From Pseudomonas sp. S35 (GTDB lineage Bacteria > Pseudomonadota > Gammaproteobacteria > Pseudomonadales > Pseudomonadaceae), in contig NZ_CP019431.1 of NCBI RefSeq assembly GCF_009866765.1, positions 1,674,001 to 1,738,000 on the forward strand: a DNA stretch of 64,000 nt. The letters run 5' to 3'. The first letter of the stretch is position 1; each line of letters starts with the position of its first letter. The position numbers were made by a program, and so were the translations under genes. The notes beneath the pieces were generated by a model. That model saw nothing but the letters and a program-made list of their open reading frames with translations, made no database searches and was not told the DNA's origin. Shown one piece after another: positions 16,736-25,673 of this stretch.

Positions 16736-17730
16736 CCCTTATAGCCAATCAACGCAAAGCACTTGTTGATCGATCCATCAGAGATAACCGGCACCTTTTC
16801 CCCACTGGACGGAAACAGATACCGCGAACAACCGGTCAGCTTTTGTAGCTCCCTGATCAGTTCAACGGCCTGCGTAGGCAAGGGCACCAGATGATCCCGC
16901 TTCATCTTCATCTTCGCCCCAGGAACGCTCCACAACCCGTTATCCAAATCGAACTCCACCCATTCCGCCCACCGCACCATCCCTGGCCGCGACGCGGTCC
17001 ACACAGTCAGCCAAGCCGCCGTTTTCACAATGGCGCCGCTGTCTGACGCACGTAGCGCCTTGAGAAAGTCCGGCAGCTCTTCTCCTAGCAAATGCGGATA
17101 CTGATTCTCCGGCGGCGCCTTCTCAGCAATGGCAAGCAGGTTGCTGGCAGGATTGTTTTCAGTCATGCCCTTAGCGATGGCCAGCGCAAATATCTGGTTC
17201 ACCCACACCCGCACCTTTTCCGAAGTGTTATGCGCCCCACGTTTCTCGATGCGTGCCTGCAGGTTGGCGCAATCGCCACGGGTGATGTGATCGAGAGGTT
17301 TATGCCCAAGGGCAGGGAGGATGTCGTTCTTCAGGGCGCCGTTAATCCCCTCGAGGGTTTTCTCAGCGCGATCATCTTTGATTTTCTTTTCGAGCCACAA
17401 ATCAGCCGCCACTTTGAACGTATTGGCCTCAGCGACGGCCTGTGCCGCTTTCAGGGCAGCTTTGCGCGTAATGGGGTCAACGCCATCAGCATTAAGCTTC
17501 AACGCAGCACGCGCTTTTTCTCGGGCGTACTTGGCGCTGACGTCAGGATAGGTGCCCAACCCATGCCAGGTCCATTTCCCGTTGGGCTTTTTGTACCGCA
17601 GCACCCAGCACTGGTCACAAGGAAGTAGAAGCGGTCAGCCCCGTAGTTTTAGTAATAGTCCTTCGCCTCAGGCTCCAATGCAGCCAACACCGTATCGGCC
17701 AAGGGTAGGCGCTTGATATCAGTACGTTTC
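16693..17730 (-). pseudogene. Tyrosine integrase remnant (frameshifted, truncated)
   Basis: Phage-type P4/HP1-like site-specific recombinase. The natural start is ATG 17730 (MKRTDIKRLPLADTVL). A TAA stop interrupts it near 17,648, and a frameshift near 17,605 joins it to the long open part (RYKKPNGKWTWHGLGTYPD...), which contains the arm-binding domain, the core-binding domain and the first catalytic Arg region (WTASRPGMVRW). The C terminus is lost after ALIGYKGR, removing the HxxR and catalytic Tyr motifs. Three separate lesions make it a clear pseudogene. It is adjacent to tRNA-Gly, its presumed target. Confidence 0.85.
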
Positions 17731-17763
17731 ATGGCGTTTGTATCGCGTGGTTCGATCTAACGC

Positions 17764-17785
17764 CACTATACAAACCGCTATACAA
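17764..17785 (+). repeat. CTATACAA repeat pair, right copy
   Basis: CACTATACAA and CCGCTATACAA in tandem, the partner of 14,781-14,802. It lies just upstream of the integrase start, between it and tRNA-Gly, as expected for integrase-binding arm sites. Confidence 0.6.
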
Positions 17786-17920
17786 AAAATTCCAGACTGA
17801 GAAGACAAACGGCGGAGTGCGAGGGAACGTGCGGAATCGCTGAAAGCCTTGTATTGACTGGGCTGGTCGCTGATGTGGAAACGTGGGGGATGATGCGGAA
17901 AAACGAGGGAGAAGCAGAAG

Positions 17921-17994
17921 TGGAGCGGGTAGAGGGAATCGAACCCTCAACTAAAGCTTGGGAAGCTTTCGTTTTGCCACTAAACTATACCCGC
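17921..17994 (-). tRNA. tRNA-Gly(CCC)
   Basis: 74 nt including an encoded CCA. Acceptor GCGGGTA pairs with TACCCGC; anticodon arm AAAGC-TTCCCAA-GCTTT gives anticodon CCC; T arm GAGGG-TTCGATT-CCCTC. It is the integration site of the neighbouring prophage remnant, whose integrase lies on its 3' side. Confidence 0.95.
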
Positions 17995-18080
17995 TCAGAG
18001 CGGCTGACTTTGTACCAGATGTTCGCCACGATTTGAAGTTTTTCTTTGGAAAATGTGCGAGTTGCAGCACCTTTGCAAGA

Positions 18081-18166
18081 ACGGGCTTGCTCGCGAAGAA
18101 CCTCAGGTTGCCGCGCTCATCCAGAAATAAACGCGTCATTGTTAACGTTCTTCGCGAGCAAGCTCG
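18081..18166. repeat. Intergenic inverted repeat, 'cttgctcgcgaag' family
   Basis: ACGGGCTTGCTCGCGAAGAA at 18,081-18,100 is mirrored by CGTTCTTCGCGAGCAAGCTC at 18,146-18,165 around a 45-bp spacer. The same family occurs at 27,664-27,760 with a similar spacer that includes a GTTATCATTG-like segment. These paired palindromes are typical mobile REP-type units of Pseudomonas. Confidence 0.75.
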
Positions 18167-18186
18167 TTTCTGCAGCGGGCCTGATT

Positions 18187-19071
18187 TCAAATTGCAAACG
18201 CATGCTGTGTCTGGCCTTGGTGATAACGCAATCGGCTGACCTGCCGCTCTGGCTTCAGAAACCCCACCACCGCTTCGCGGCTGTCTCGGCATGCGGCCTT
18301 GTGCTCCATATCCAGAAAATGCCCCGTGGCCTGGATGGTGCTGAAGCTGCTGTTGGCCACGTGGTTGCCAAACTGCCGGGCATCCTGGGCGCTGGTGTAT
18401 TCGTCCCATTCGCCGTTCAGGAACAGCACTGGAATGTCGATCGCTTTGGCCGCCTTGAGGTAGCACAACCGGTCGCTGTGGAGCACTTGGCTGATGTGAA
18501 AGTGCATCTGCCCATATTCGTGCTCGGCCAGGCTGCTCACATGCTTGTAGTTGAAGCGCTTGAACAGCGACGGCAGGTGTTTGCCGATGGTGCTGTTGAC
18601 CAAATGGCCGACGCGGTCGCGGTCGAGGTTGCCGAGGTAGTCGACGCCGCGTTCGAGGTAGTCGCGCATGGGCGCGTTGATCACCGGCGAGAACGAGCTG
18701 ATCACAGCCTTCTCCACGCGGCGTGGGCGGTGGGCGAGGGCGACCAGGGTGGCGGCGCCGCCCCAGGAAAACGACAGCACGTGTTCGGCGGCAAAGTGGT
18801 CGATGAGTTCCAGGAGGATCTGGCCTTCGACTTCCTTCGTCAGCATCTGCTCATGGCGGTTATGGATTTTTGAGCGGCCAGCGTAGGGCTGGTCGTACAA
18901 AACCACATTGAACTGCGGGTGCAGGCTTTTCACGGTCTGGGCAAATGAGGCGGTAGTGGCCATGGAGCCGTTGACCATGATGATGGTCTTGGCAGCAGCG
19001 TCCGCGCGATAGAACTCCGTGTAAACCCGATACTGACCCTGTATATCCAACACAGCGATTTCTGGCCTCAT
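18187..19071 (-). CDS. phaG: PhaG, (R)-3-hydroxyacyl-ACP thioesterase/transacylase
   Basis: 294-aa alpha/beta hydrolase that diverts (R)-3-hydroxyacyl groups from fatty-acid synthesis toward medium-chain polyhydroxyalkanoate. I recognise the PhaG sequence almost end to end: MRPEIAVLDIQGQYRVYTEF, IIMVNGSMATTASFAQTV, HVLSFSWGGAATLVALAHRP with its nucleophile Ser in SFSWGG, and FLNGEWDEYTSAQDARQFG. The paralogue RhlA (rhamnolipid precursor synthase) shares this fold but diverges at the N terminus, so PhaG is preferred. Start ATG 19071 follows AGGAG. A 305-bp upstream region without genes presumably holds its promoter. Confidence 0.92.
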   Translation of the reverse strand: MRPEIAVLDIQGQYRVYTEFYRADAAAKTIIMVNGSMATTASFAQTVKSLHPQFNVVLYDQPYAGRSKIHNRHEQMLTKEVEGQILLELIDHFAAEHVLSFSWGGAATLVALAHRPRRVEKAVISSFSPVINAPMRDYLERGVDYLGNLDRDRVGHLVNSTIGKHLPSLFKRFNYKHVSSLAEHEYGQMHFHISQVLHSDRLCYLKAAKAIDIPVLFLNGEWDEYTSAQDARQFGNHVANSSFSTIQATGHFLDMEHKAACRDSREAVVGFLKPERQVSRLRYHQGQTQHAFAI

Positions 19072-19376
19072 GTCGTAAGACTCCTGGCAAGCGGGTAGGG
19101 CGCGCAGATAACTCTGCACGAGCTTTGTGACAGGTAGGCATACGCCTGAAAAGGGAGGCCCATGTCGGTCCGATGACGGCTGGCCGACAGGTGTTGTTAT
19201 GGCGGGCTGTTTGCCTGGAAAGCCCGTTGGATAACGCACGGGCGGGGGCAAGGTGTTTCTTGGAGGTTATAGGCGACTCGCCAGTCATATTTAAACTGGT
19301 GAGCTTGATTCAAGCACAGACTCGGGATGTCGCAAGGCTTGGAAATGGGTTTTTGCCATCACCGGCTGAACGGTCA
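19072..19376. other. Intergenic region between phaG and the pseudouridine synthase gene
   Basis: 305 bp with no convincing reading frame. It must contain the phaG promoter and leader. I looked for a sigma-54 type GG/GC pair and did not find a good one. Confidence 0.5.
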
Positions 19377-20069
19377 TCAGACCTGGTGGATTTCCTCGGC
19401 GGTCAACGCTCGATATTCGCCCGGCGCCAGCGCGGCATCCAACACCAACGGCCCCATGCGCTCGCGATGCAAGCCAATCACTTTGTTGTTGAAGTACCCG
19501 AACATGCGCTTCACCTGGTGGTAGCGGCCTTCGATGATGCTCAAGCGCGCTGTCGTTGGTCCCAGCAATGCCAACTCGGCAGGCTGGGTGGTGAGGCCCT
19601 CAAACGCAAAATACACACCGGCCGCAAACGTCGTCGCGTACTCGGCGCCGATGGCCTGTTCAGTTTCAACGAGATAGACCTTGGGTAACTTGGTCGTCGG
19701 TTGCGTCAGGCGGCGTGACCACTGGCCGTCATTGGTGATCAACAGCAGCCCGGTGGTGTTGAAATCCAGGCGGCCGGCGATATGCAAGTCGGCGTTGTCC
19801 GGCTCATGCAGCAGGTCCAGTACCGTGGGGTGTTGCGGGTCCAAGGTGGCACTCACACAACCCTGGGGCTTGTGCAGCATGAAATAACGCGCCGGTTTGC
19901 CCGCTTGCAGCACGTTGTCGTCAACGCACACGCGGCTGAATTCGCGCACTTCATGGTGGGGGTCACTGACCGCCACGCCATCGACGATGACCCTTCGCTC
20001 TACCAATAGCAGGCGCACTTGCTTGCGATTGAACTGCGGCAGGTTGCTGAGGAAACGATCAACCCGCAT
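19377..20069 (-). CDS. 16S rRNA pseudouridine synthase, RsuA family
   Basis: 230-aa pseudouridine synthase. The N-terminal S4 RNA-binding domain (MRVDRFLSNLPQFNRKQVRL; about 1-60) is followed by the catalytic domain with the Asp in GRLDFNTTGLLL and the closing EGRYHQVKRMFGYFNNKV motif. This fits RsuA, which modifies U516 of 16S rRNA. ATG 20069 was chosen as the family start; longer frames upstream overlap the CWC-type gene, with which it shares 11 bp. Confidence 0.9.
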   Translation of the reverse strand: MRVDRFLSNLPQFNRKQVRLLLVERRVIVDGVAVSDPHHEVREFSRVCVDDNVLQAGKPARYFMLHKPQGCVSATLDPQHPTVLDLLHEPDNADLHIAGRLDFNTTGLLLITNDGQWSRRLTQPTTKLPKVYLVETEQAIGAEYATTFAAGVYFAFEGLTTQPAELALLGPTTARLSIIEGRYHQVKRMFGYFNNKVIGLHRERMGPLVLDAALAPGEYRALTAEEIHQV

Positions 20070-20271
20070 CGCGGCTGCGCAGTTGTTCATCGACTTGGGC
20101 GCAGCGCGGGCATAGGCAGGCTGTGTTGCGCAGCTCATCCGGCAACGCTTCGAGCACCGCAGTATCGATGGTGACGCTGAAGCACCAGCAGGCCTGGTCG
20201 GCTGTGCGTGGGTCGGCCAGGGCGCAGTCGTTGCGGGCACCGCAGGCGGGGCATAGGGTTGGCGTGGTCAT
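20059..20271 (-). CDS. Cysteine-rich CWC family protein
   Basis: 70-aa cytoplasmic mini-protein with CPACGARNDCALA, ACWCFSV and TACLCPRCAQ, a pattern of paired cysteines fitting the cysteine-rich CWC family; metal binding is likely. Function unknown. It starts at ATG 20271 and its end overlaps the first codons of the pseudouridine synthase gene, so the two are probably one transcript. Confidence 0.85.
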   Translation of the reverse strand: MTTPTLCPACGARNDCALADPRTADQACWCFSVTIDTAVLEALPDELRNTACLCPRCAQVDEQLRSRDAG

Positions 20272-20338
20272 GGGGTGGGCTGATCGGGCAAGGTTCGCTT
20301 GGCCTTGCACGATACAGCGCCAACCCACGGCAGGCTAC

Positions 20339-21961
20339 TTACAGCTGGAACTTGCTGACCAGCGCATTGAACGAGGTGGCCAGGCGCGACAGGTCTTGGC
20401 TGGAGGCGTTGGTCTGGTTGGCACCGGCGGCGGTCTGGGTCGACAGGTCCTGGATGTTGAGCAGGTTGCGGTCCACTTCACGGGCCACTTGCGCCTGTTC
20501 CTCGGAGGCGGAGGCGATCACCAGGTTGCGCTCGTTGATCTTCGCCACGCTGGAGGTGATGCGATCCAATGCCTCACCGGCGTTCTGTGCCAGGGTCTGG
20601 GTGTTGTTGGCCCACGTCAGGCTCTTGTTCATCGCGGCCACGGCGTCATCGGCGCCGACCTGCACGGCACCGATCATTTTTTCGATGTCGACCGTGGAGG
20701 TCTGGGTGCGATGGGCCAAGGCGCGCACTTCATCGGCAACCACCGCGAAACCGCGACCTTGCTCACCCGCACGGGCGGCTTCGATCGCCGCATTGAGGGC
20801 CAGCAGGTTGGTCTGGTCGGCGATGCCGCGGATCACATCGATCACCTTGCCGATTTCCCGGACCTGGCCGGCGAGGTCGGCGACCGATTGGGTGGAGTCG
20901 TTGATCTCGACCACCATCGAGCCCATGCCAGACACGGCCTGGGCCACTTGCTCACGGCCCTCTTCGGCTTCGGTGGTGGCCTGGCGCGAGGCTTCCGAGG
21001 TGGACACGGCATTGCTCGCCACTTCGTCCACCGCTGCGGTCATCTGATTGACGGCGGTAGCGGCCTGTTGGATTTCGTCATTCTGGCGGGTGAGGCCACG
21101 GCTGCTTTCTTCGGTGACTGCGCTGAGTTCTTCGGCGGCCGACGCTAATTGGTCAGAGGCGTTGGCGATTTCCATCAGGGTGCTTTTCAGGCCGCCCTGC
21201 ATATCGGCCAGCGCCATCAGCAGTTGCCCGGTTTCGTCGGTACGCTCGGTGACGATGGCCTGGGTCAGGTCACCTTTGGCAATGCGTTGAGCGCTCTCCA
21301 CGGCCTGGGCGATGGGACGCGTGATCAGGCGGGTGATCAGTACGCCAATGGTGATGGCGATGATAAAGGCCAGCACGATGCCGCTGATCATCCAGGTCAG
21401 CGCGCTGTTGCGCAGGTCATCAGCGGCGATGGAGCCTTCTTTGATCTGGCGGTTGTTGGAGTCGACGATCACGCGGATCAAGTCGCGTGCCTGGCGAAAG
21501 ATCTCATTGTTGGTGGTGTTGAGCTGTGCTCGGGCCTGGTCGAGCTGGTTGTTTTCAAGCATCGACATGATGCGTTCGGAGTTGTTGATGTAGGTGGGCC
21601 AGAGCTGGTCGAGCTTGTCGCCAGCTGCCCGCTCGTCGTCTTCCAACGGCGTGGCGCGGTAGGTTTTGTAGGCGGCCTGGCTGTTCGCGAGTTCTTTGGC
21701 GATGTCCTGGCGGACGCGATCGCGGTCTTGCTGGGACACGTCGCCCTGGCTGGCATCCATCAACCGGTACAAGCCACGGTTGTGGGCGACCAGGCCGTTG
21801 AGGGTGGCCGACGTGGTGCTGACGGACACCAGATTGTTGGAGAACGTCATTTCGAGTGCGGTGGCGAGGCGAGCCACACCTTTGATACCCAGTACACCCA
21901 CGCCCAAGGTGACGACTGCGCACAGTAGAAAGGAGAGCAACAGTTTGGTTGAAATCTTCAT
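20339..21961 (-). CDS. Methyl-accepting chemotaxis protein
   Basis: 540-aa transmembrane chemoreceptor. Order: short cytoplasmic N terminus, membrane helix (about 8-30), periplasmic four-helix-bundle (4HB_MCP) ligand domain (about 33-185), second membrane helix (about 188-210), HAMP linker ([20 protein letters not shown]), then a long coiled-coil signalling domain with the hairpin tip [20 protein letters not shown] and [12 protein letters not shown]. It signals through CheW/CheA to the flagellar motor. Ligand is not predictable. No chemotaxis genes are adjacent. Confidence 0.95.
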   Translation of the reverse strand: MKISTKLLLSFLLCAVVTLGVGVLGIKGVARLATALEMTFSNNLVSVSTTSATLNGLVAHNRGLYRLMDASQGDVSQQDRDRVRQDIAKELANSQAAYKTYRATPLEDDERAAGDKLDQLWPTYINNSERIMSMLENNQLDQARAQLNTTNNEIFRQARDLIRVIVDSNNRQIKEGSIAADDLRNSALTWMISGIVLAFIIAITIGVLITRLITRPIAQAVESAQRIAKGDLTQAIVTERTDETGQLLMALADMQGGLKSTLMEIANASDQLASAAEELSAVTEESSRGLTRQNDEIQQAATAVNQMTAAVDEVASNAVSTSEASRQATTEAEEGREQVAQAVSGMGSMVVEINDSTQSVADLAGQVREIGKVIDVIRGIADQTNLLALNAAIEAARAGEQGRGFAVVADEVRALAHRTQTSTVDIEKMIGAVQVGADDAVAAMNKSLTWANNTQTLAQNAGEALDRITSSVAKINERNLVIASASEEQAQVAREVDRNLLNIQDLSTQTAAGANQTNASSQDLSRLATSFNALVSKFQL

Positions 21962-22270
21962 GGCCGAAATCCGAGATGATAGGGATAGAGAGCTCGCGCT
22001 AGAGCCTCCCTGCTATTGTGCGATGTCATAGTGACGCTATCCAATTATTTAAAGTTTCAATACAACCAAAAATGTTCCACCTACCCTGAAAGCCCCGACC
22101 AATGGGCAATATTGCGTGGCTGACGCAAGTTTGCGGCTGCAGATGTATCAAGCTGTTACCAAAACGCACCAGATTCGGTTTTTGATGTCAGATACTTTGT
22201 CATTCAGTGAAAGCTGAATGCCGCCCTCCCGCGTCGCTGGAGGTGCTCTTTCGCGGTCCAGGAGGCCGCC
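21962..22270. other. Divergent intergenic region
   Basis: 309 bp between the chemoreceptor and the Tyr-rich lipoprotein genes, transcribed away from each other. No gene is seen. It should contain both promoters; an AGGAGG ribosome site for the lipoprotein lies at its right end. Confidence 0.5.
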
Positions 22271-22636
22271 ATGTATCGACGACTGCTGCTCAGCGCTTTA
22301 CTCGGTCTGACCCTTTGCGCTTGTGTGCCCTACTACGATGGAGGCCAGAGCTACTATCGATCAGAGGTCTACACCTCACCGGCGCCGGCGTATTACTACG
22401 GGGGCGGCTCGGCGTATCAATACCGCCGTGACTACTACCCGTCGCCGCGCTACTACGCACCCGCACCGCGTTACTACTCGGCGCCGCGTTATTACCAGCC
22501 GGCACCTCGCTATTACCCGTCGGGGCCAAGGGCGGGCTACCGGCCTTATCCGAACCAGGGGTGGGGTGATCACGGGGGGAATGGCAGGCACGGGCGCGAT
22601 GGTGACCATGGCCGAGGCCGTGGCGGTCACCGTTGA
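22271..22636 (+). CDS. Tyr/Pro-rich repeat lipoprotein
   Basis: 121-aa small lipoprotein. A signal peptide ends in the lipobox LCAC (Cys near residue 18). The mature part is dominated by tyrosine: several imperfect copies of the six-to-nine-residue unit APRYYxP/SxRYY (residues 55-88), then a Gly/His/Arg/Asp-rich tail (GGNGRHGRDGDHGRGRGGHR). AGGAGG precedes the ATG. Not recognised beyond similarity in composition to small surface proteins. The repeat could bind metals or cell-wall polymers; that is speculation. Confidence 0.75.
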   Translation: MYRRLLLSALLGLTLCACVPYYDGGQSYYRSEVYTSPAPAYYYGGGSAYQYRRDYYPSPRYYAPAPRYYSAPRYYQPAPRYYPSGPRAGYRPYPNQGWGDHGGNGRHGRDGDHGRGRGGHR

Positions 22637-22650
22637 TCGGTGTTGAATGC

Positions 22651-22676
22651 AAACGGCGCAGCAAGCGCCGTTTTTT
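22651..22676 (+). terminator. Rho-independent terminator
   Basis: AAACGGCGC, short loop, GCGCCG followed by six T, 15 bp after the lipoprotein stop. Confidence 0.85.
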
Positions 22677-22690
22677 GTGGGTGAAAACAA

Positions 22691-23803
22691 TCAGTAATCG
22701 GACAAATCCGCCAACGGATGGCGACCTTCCCACGCTTTGTGAAAGTGCGCCTGCACCACGGCGTCCGGGACAGTATTGATATCCGGCCAATGCCAATGGG
22801 GTTTCTGGTCTTTATCGATCAACCGCGCACGCACCCCTTCGCTGAACTCCGGGTGACGGCAGCAATTGAGGCTCAGGGTGTATTCCATCTGGAACACCTG
22901 GGCCAGGGACAAATGCCGAGCGCGCTGGATCTGCTCCCACACCAGGTGCGCGGTCAACGGGCAGCCTTCGCTCAGCGTCTGGCCGGCGCGGCTGAACAGC
23001 GGGTCGGCATGGTCGCGCAGTGGGCTCAATGCTCGCCAGGCACAGTGCACATCGCCCACATCCAGCCATTCGTCGATTTGCCTTCGGCGCGGCAGCCATT
23101 GGGCGTCGGGCTGCTGGTTGACAGCTTCCTGGGCCAGGGCCTTGAGCAGGCTGTTGAGTTGTATCGCGGTCTGTTCCTGCCAATTGAGTTGCAGCAGGCC
23201 GTCGAGCAGTTCGTCCTGCTGATCGTCACGCAGGAAGCGGTCGGCCAGGCCCAGGTCCAGGGCGTCACGGCCGTTGATGTGTGCGCCGGTGAGACCCAGG
23301 AATAGACCGAGCTTGCCCGGCAAGCGTGACAGAAACCAGCTGGCGCCCACATCCGGGTACAGGCCGATGCTGATTTCGGGCATGGCCAGGCGGCTGCTCG
23401 GTGTGACGATGCGGATGGCGGCGCTTTGCAGCAGCCCCATGCCGCCACCCAGTACATAGCCGTGGCCCCAGCAGATCAGCGGTTTGGGATAGGTGTGCAG
23501 GCGATAGTCGAGACGGTACTCCGCCGCGAAAAACTGCGCGGCCAGGGCGGGCACTTCACCGGGTTGTTCACGGCATTCCATGGCCAGGCTGCGCACCTCG
23601 CCACCGGCGCAAAAGGCCTTGGGCCCGTTACCGCGCAGCAGCACACAAACGATGTTCGGGTCTTTGGCCCAGGCATCCAGGCGATCGCTCAAGGCCAGGA
23701 TCATCGGCAGGGACAGGGCGTTCAGGGATTTTTCAGCATCAAGGCTGGCGATGCCGACGCGGGCACCGTCGCTGCCGGTGAGCTCTTCGAAGTGCAGGTT
23801 CAT
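22691..23803 (-). CDS. 3-hydroxyisobutyryl-CoA hydrolase-type enoyl-CoA hydratase family protein
   Basis: 370 aa, longer than ordinary enoyl-CoA hydratases and with the ECH_2 C-terminal extension of 3-hydroxyisobutyryl-CoA hydrolases, enzymes of valine breakdown. The oxyanion-hole and active-site segments are seen as AFCAGGEVRSLA (about 65) and WGHGYVLGGGMGLLQSA (about 112), with PEISIGLYPDVGASWFL at 145. The C terminus (FSEGVRARLIDKDQKPHW) is characteristic. Single gene with no valine-pathway neighbours in view. Confidence 0.85.
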   Translation of the reverse strand: MNLHFEELTGSDGARVGIASLDAEKSLNALSLPMILALSDRLDAWAKDPNIVCVLLRGNGPKAFCAGGEVRSLAMECREQPGEVPALAAQFFAAEYRLDYRLHTYPKPLICWGHGYVLGGGMGLLQSAAIRIVTPSSRLAMPEISIGLYPDVGASWFLSRLPGKLGLFLGLTGAHINGRDALDLGLADRFLRDDQQDELLDGLLQLNWQEQTAIQLNSLLKALAQEAVNQQPDAQWLPRRRQIDEWLDVGDVHCAWRALSPLRDHADPLFSRAGQTLSEGCPLTAHLVWEQIQRARHLSLAQVFQMEYTLSLNCCRHPEFSEGVRARLIDKDQKPHWHWPDINTVPDAVVQAHFHKAWEGRHPLADLSDY

Positions 23804-23939
23804 TGTGACCTCATTCGGGAGGGTGAAGGATCAGTATGATCGCTTCGTGGGAAAGTGCCGATGGTGTGTCAGATCAATTGACAAGCAACGCCGGCTTTCC
23901 TAGGGTTCGCCACATTCTTTTTTACAAGACAATTCAAGT

Positions 23940-24632
23940 ATGACCGAAGGCGACCGTATCAAACTCGAACCCAGCTGGAAACACGCCTTGCGCGATGAGT
24001 TCGACAAACCCTACATGGCCCAGTTGCGCGAATTCCTGCGCCTGGAGCATGCCGCTGGCAAAGAGATCTACCCGCCCGGCCCGCTGATTTTCAACGCGCT
24101 CAACTCCACGCCTTTGGACAAGGTCAAGGTGGTGATACTCGGCCAGGACCCTTACCACGGCCCCGGCCAGGCCCACGGGTTGTGCTTCTCGGTGCAACCG
24201 GGCGTGCCGACGCCCCCGTCCTTGGTCAATATCTATAAAGAACTCAAGCGCGACCTGAACATCGACATCCCCAACCATGGCTGCCTACAAAGCTGGGCCG
24301 ACCAGGGCGTGTTGATGCTCAACACCACCATGACCGTGGAGCGCGCCAATGCCAACGCCCACGCGGGCAAGGGCTGGCAGTTCTTGACCGATCGGATTAT
24401 CGAAGTGGTCAGCGAGCATCAGCCGCATTTGGTGTTTTTACTGTGGGGCGCCCATGCCCAGGGCAAGCAGAAACTGGTCGATGCCACCAAGCACTTGGTA
24501 CTGACGTCGGTGCATCCGTCGCCGCTGTCGGCGTATCGTGGGTTTCTGGGCTGCGGGCATTTCAGCCGTACCAACAAGTTTCTTGAGCAGAATGGCGAGA
24601 CGCCGATTGAGTGGCGGTTGCCGCCACTCTGA
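23940..24632 (+). CDS. ung: Uracil-DNA glycosylase
   Basis: 230-aa family 1 UDG, which removes uracil from DNA at the start of base excision repair. The water-activating motif [18 protein letters not shown] (catalytic Asp) and the C-terminal minor-groove [11 protein letters not shown] loop with its His are both intact, as is [11 protein letters not shown]. Length matches the family. Confidence 0.97.
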   Translation: MTEGDRIKLEPSWKHALRDEFDKPYMAQLREFLRLEHAAGKEIYPPGPLIFNALNSTPLDKVKVVILGQDPYHGPGQAHGLCFSVQPGVPTPPSLVNIYKELKRDLNIDIPNHGCLQSWADQGVLMLNTTMTVERANANAHAGKGWQFLTDRIIEVVSEHQPHLVFLLWGAHAQGKQKLVDATKHLVLTSVHPSPLSAYRGFLGCGHFSRTNKFLEQNGETPIEWRLPPL

Positions 24633-24635
24633 GGT

Positions 24636-25673
24636 TCAGGCTTGCTCGGGCTGGCGGTTCCAATGCCTGAACAACGGCTCTGCCAAAAACAACACAAACA
24701 ACAACCGCATCACCTGCATCGCTGTCACCAGCGGCACCGACAGTTGCAGGGTTTCGGCCGTGAGGCTCATCTCGGCAATGCCGCCGGGCATCATGCCCAG
24801 GGTCAACGAACGCAGGTCCAGGTGGGTGAGGGCACTCAAGCCCACCGCCGCCAGCGTCGCCAGCGCCATGGTCAACGCCGTGCCGATCAAGGTGCGCGCC
24901 ATGAACGACGGCGCGCGCCGGAAGAACTGACGGTTGAAGTGGCAGCCCAGGCCGCTGCCGATCAGCCACTGGCCGATCTGGCTGCCGCCGTCGGGCAAAC
25001 CGATGTGCAAGTCCCACATCACGCTGGCGGTAGCGCTGACCAACAACGGCCCGAACAACCACGGGTTCGGCTGACGCAAGCGCTGCCAGCCCCAGGCCAC
25101 CAGCGCACCGACCGGAAACAGCAGCGCCAGCCAGGCCCAGTTCACCGGCGCCGGATGAAACTGCGGTGCGCTGCCGTCCAGTAAATACTTGAAGATCGCC
25201 GGCACACACAACACCACCACCAGCACCCGCAAACTCTGGCCCGCCGCGACGCGGCTGAGCACCGCACCATTGCGTGCGCCGAGGTTGACCATCTCGCCGG
25301 AACCACCCGGCATGCTGGAGAAAAACGCCGTGGCGCGGTCTTCACCGCTGCGGCGCATCAGCCACACGCCGACCACGCTCGACAGGCTGGTGACCAGCGC
25401 GCCGAAAAAGATCAGGCCGAAGTGGCTCATCACCTGCTCGATCACCACCGGCGTGAAGTGCAGGCCAATGCCGATACCTACCACCCATTGGCCGCATTTG
25501 CGCCCGCCGGGAATCTCGGCCAACTGCCACGGCGTGAGGCAACGCACCAGGATGATCGCCAGCAACGAGCCGACCATGTACGGCAACGGCCAGCCGACGA
25601 GGCTGGCCAGGTAACCGCCGGCCAGTCCGACCAGCGGTGTTCCCCACCATTGTCTGAAGGTGACCTCAGACAT
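24636..25673 (-). CDS. AbrB-type (COG3180) membrane protein
   Basis: 345-aa inner-membrane protein with two homologous halves of several helices each, matching the AbrB duplication family sometimes annotated as a putative ammonia monooxygenase. Conserved SSMPGGSGEMVNLG and TLGMMPGGIAEMSL occur once in each half. ATG 25673 lies within the end of tctA (8-bp overlap), so it is a fourth gene of the tricarboxylate transport operon. It may take part in the same uptake process; no biochemical role is established. Confidence 0.85.
   Translation of the reverse strand: MSEVTFRQWWGTPLVGLAGGYLASLVGWPLPYMVGSLLAIILVRCLTPWQLAEIPGGRKCGQWVVGIGIGLHFTPVVIEQVMSHFGLIFFGALVTSLSSVVGVWLMRRSGEDRATAFFSSMPGGSGEMVNLGARNGAVLSRVAAGQSLRVLVVVLCVPAIFKYLLDGSAPQFHPAPVNWAWLALLFPVGALVAWGWQRLRQPNPWLFGPLLVSATASVMWDLHIGLPDGGSQIGQWLIGSGLGCHFNRQFFRRAPSFMARTLIGTALTMALATLAAVGLSALTHLDLRSLTLGMMPGGIAEMSLTAETLQLSVPLVTAMQVMRLLFVLFLAEPLFRHWNRQPEQA

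Noticed and set aside
18187..19071. RhlA (rhamnolipid precursor synthase) as the identity of this hydrolase
   Set aside because: The N terminus and most of the length follow PhaG rather than RhlA, and no rhlB/rhlI neighbours are present.
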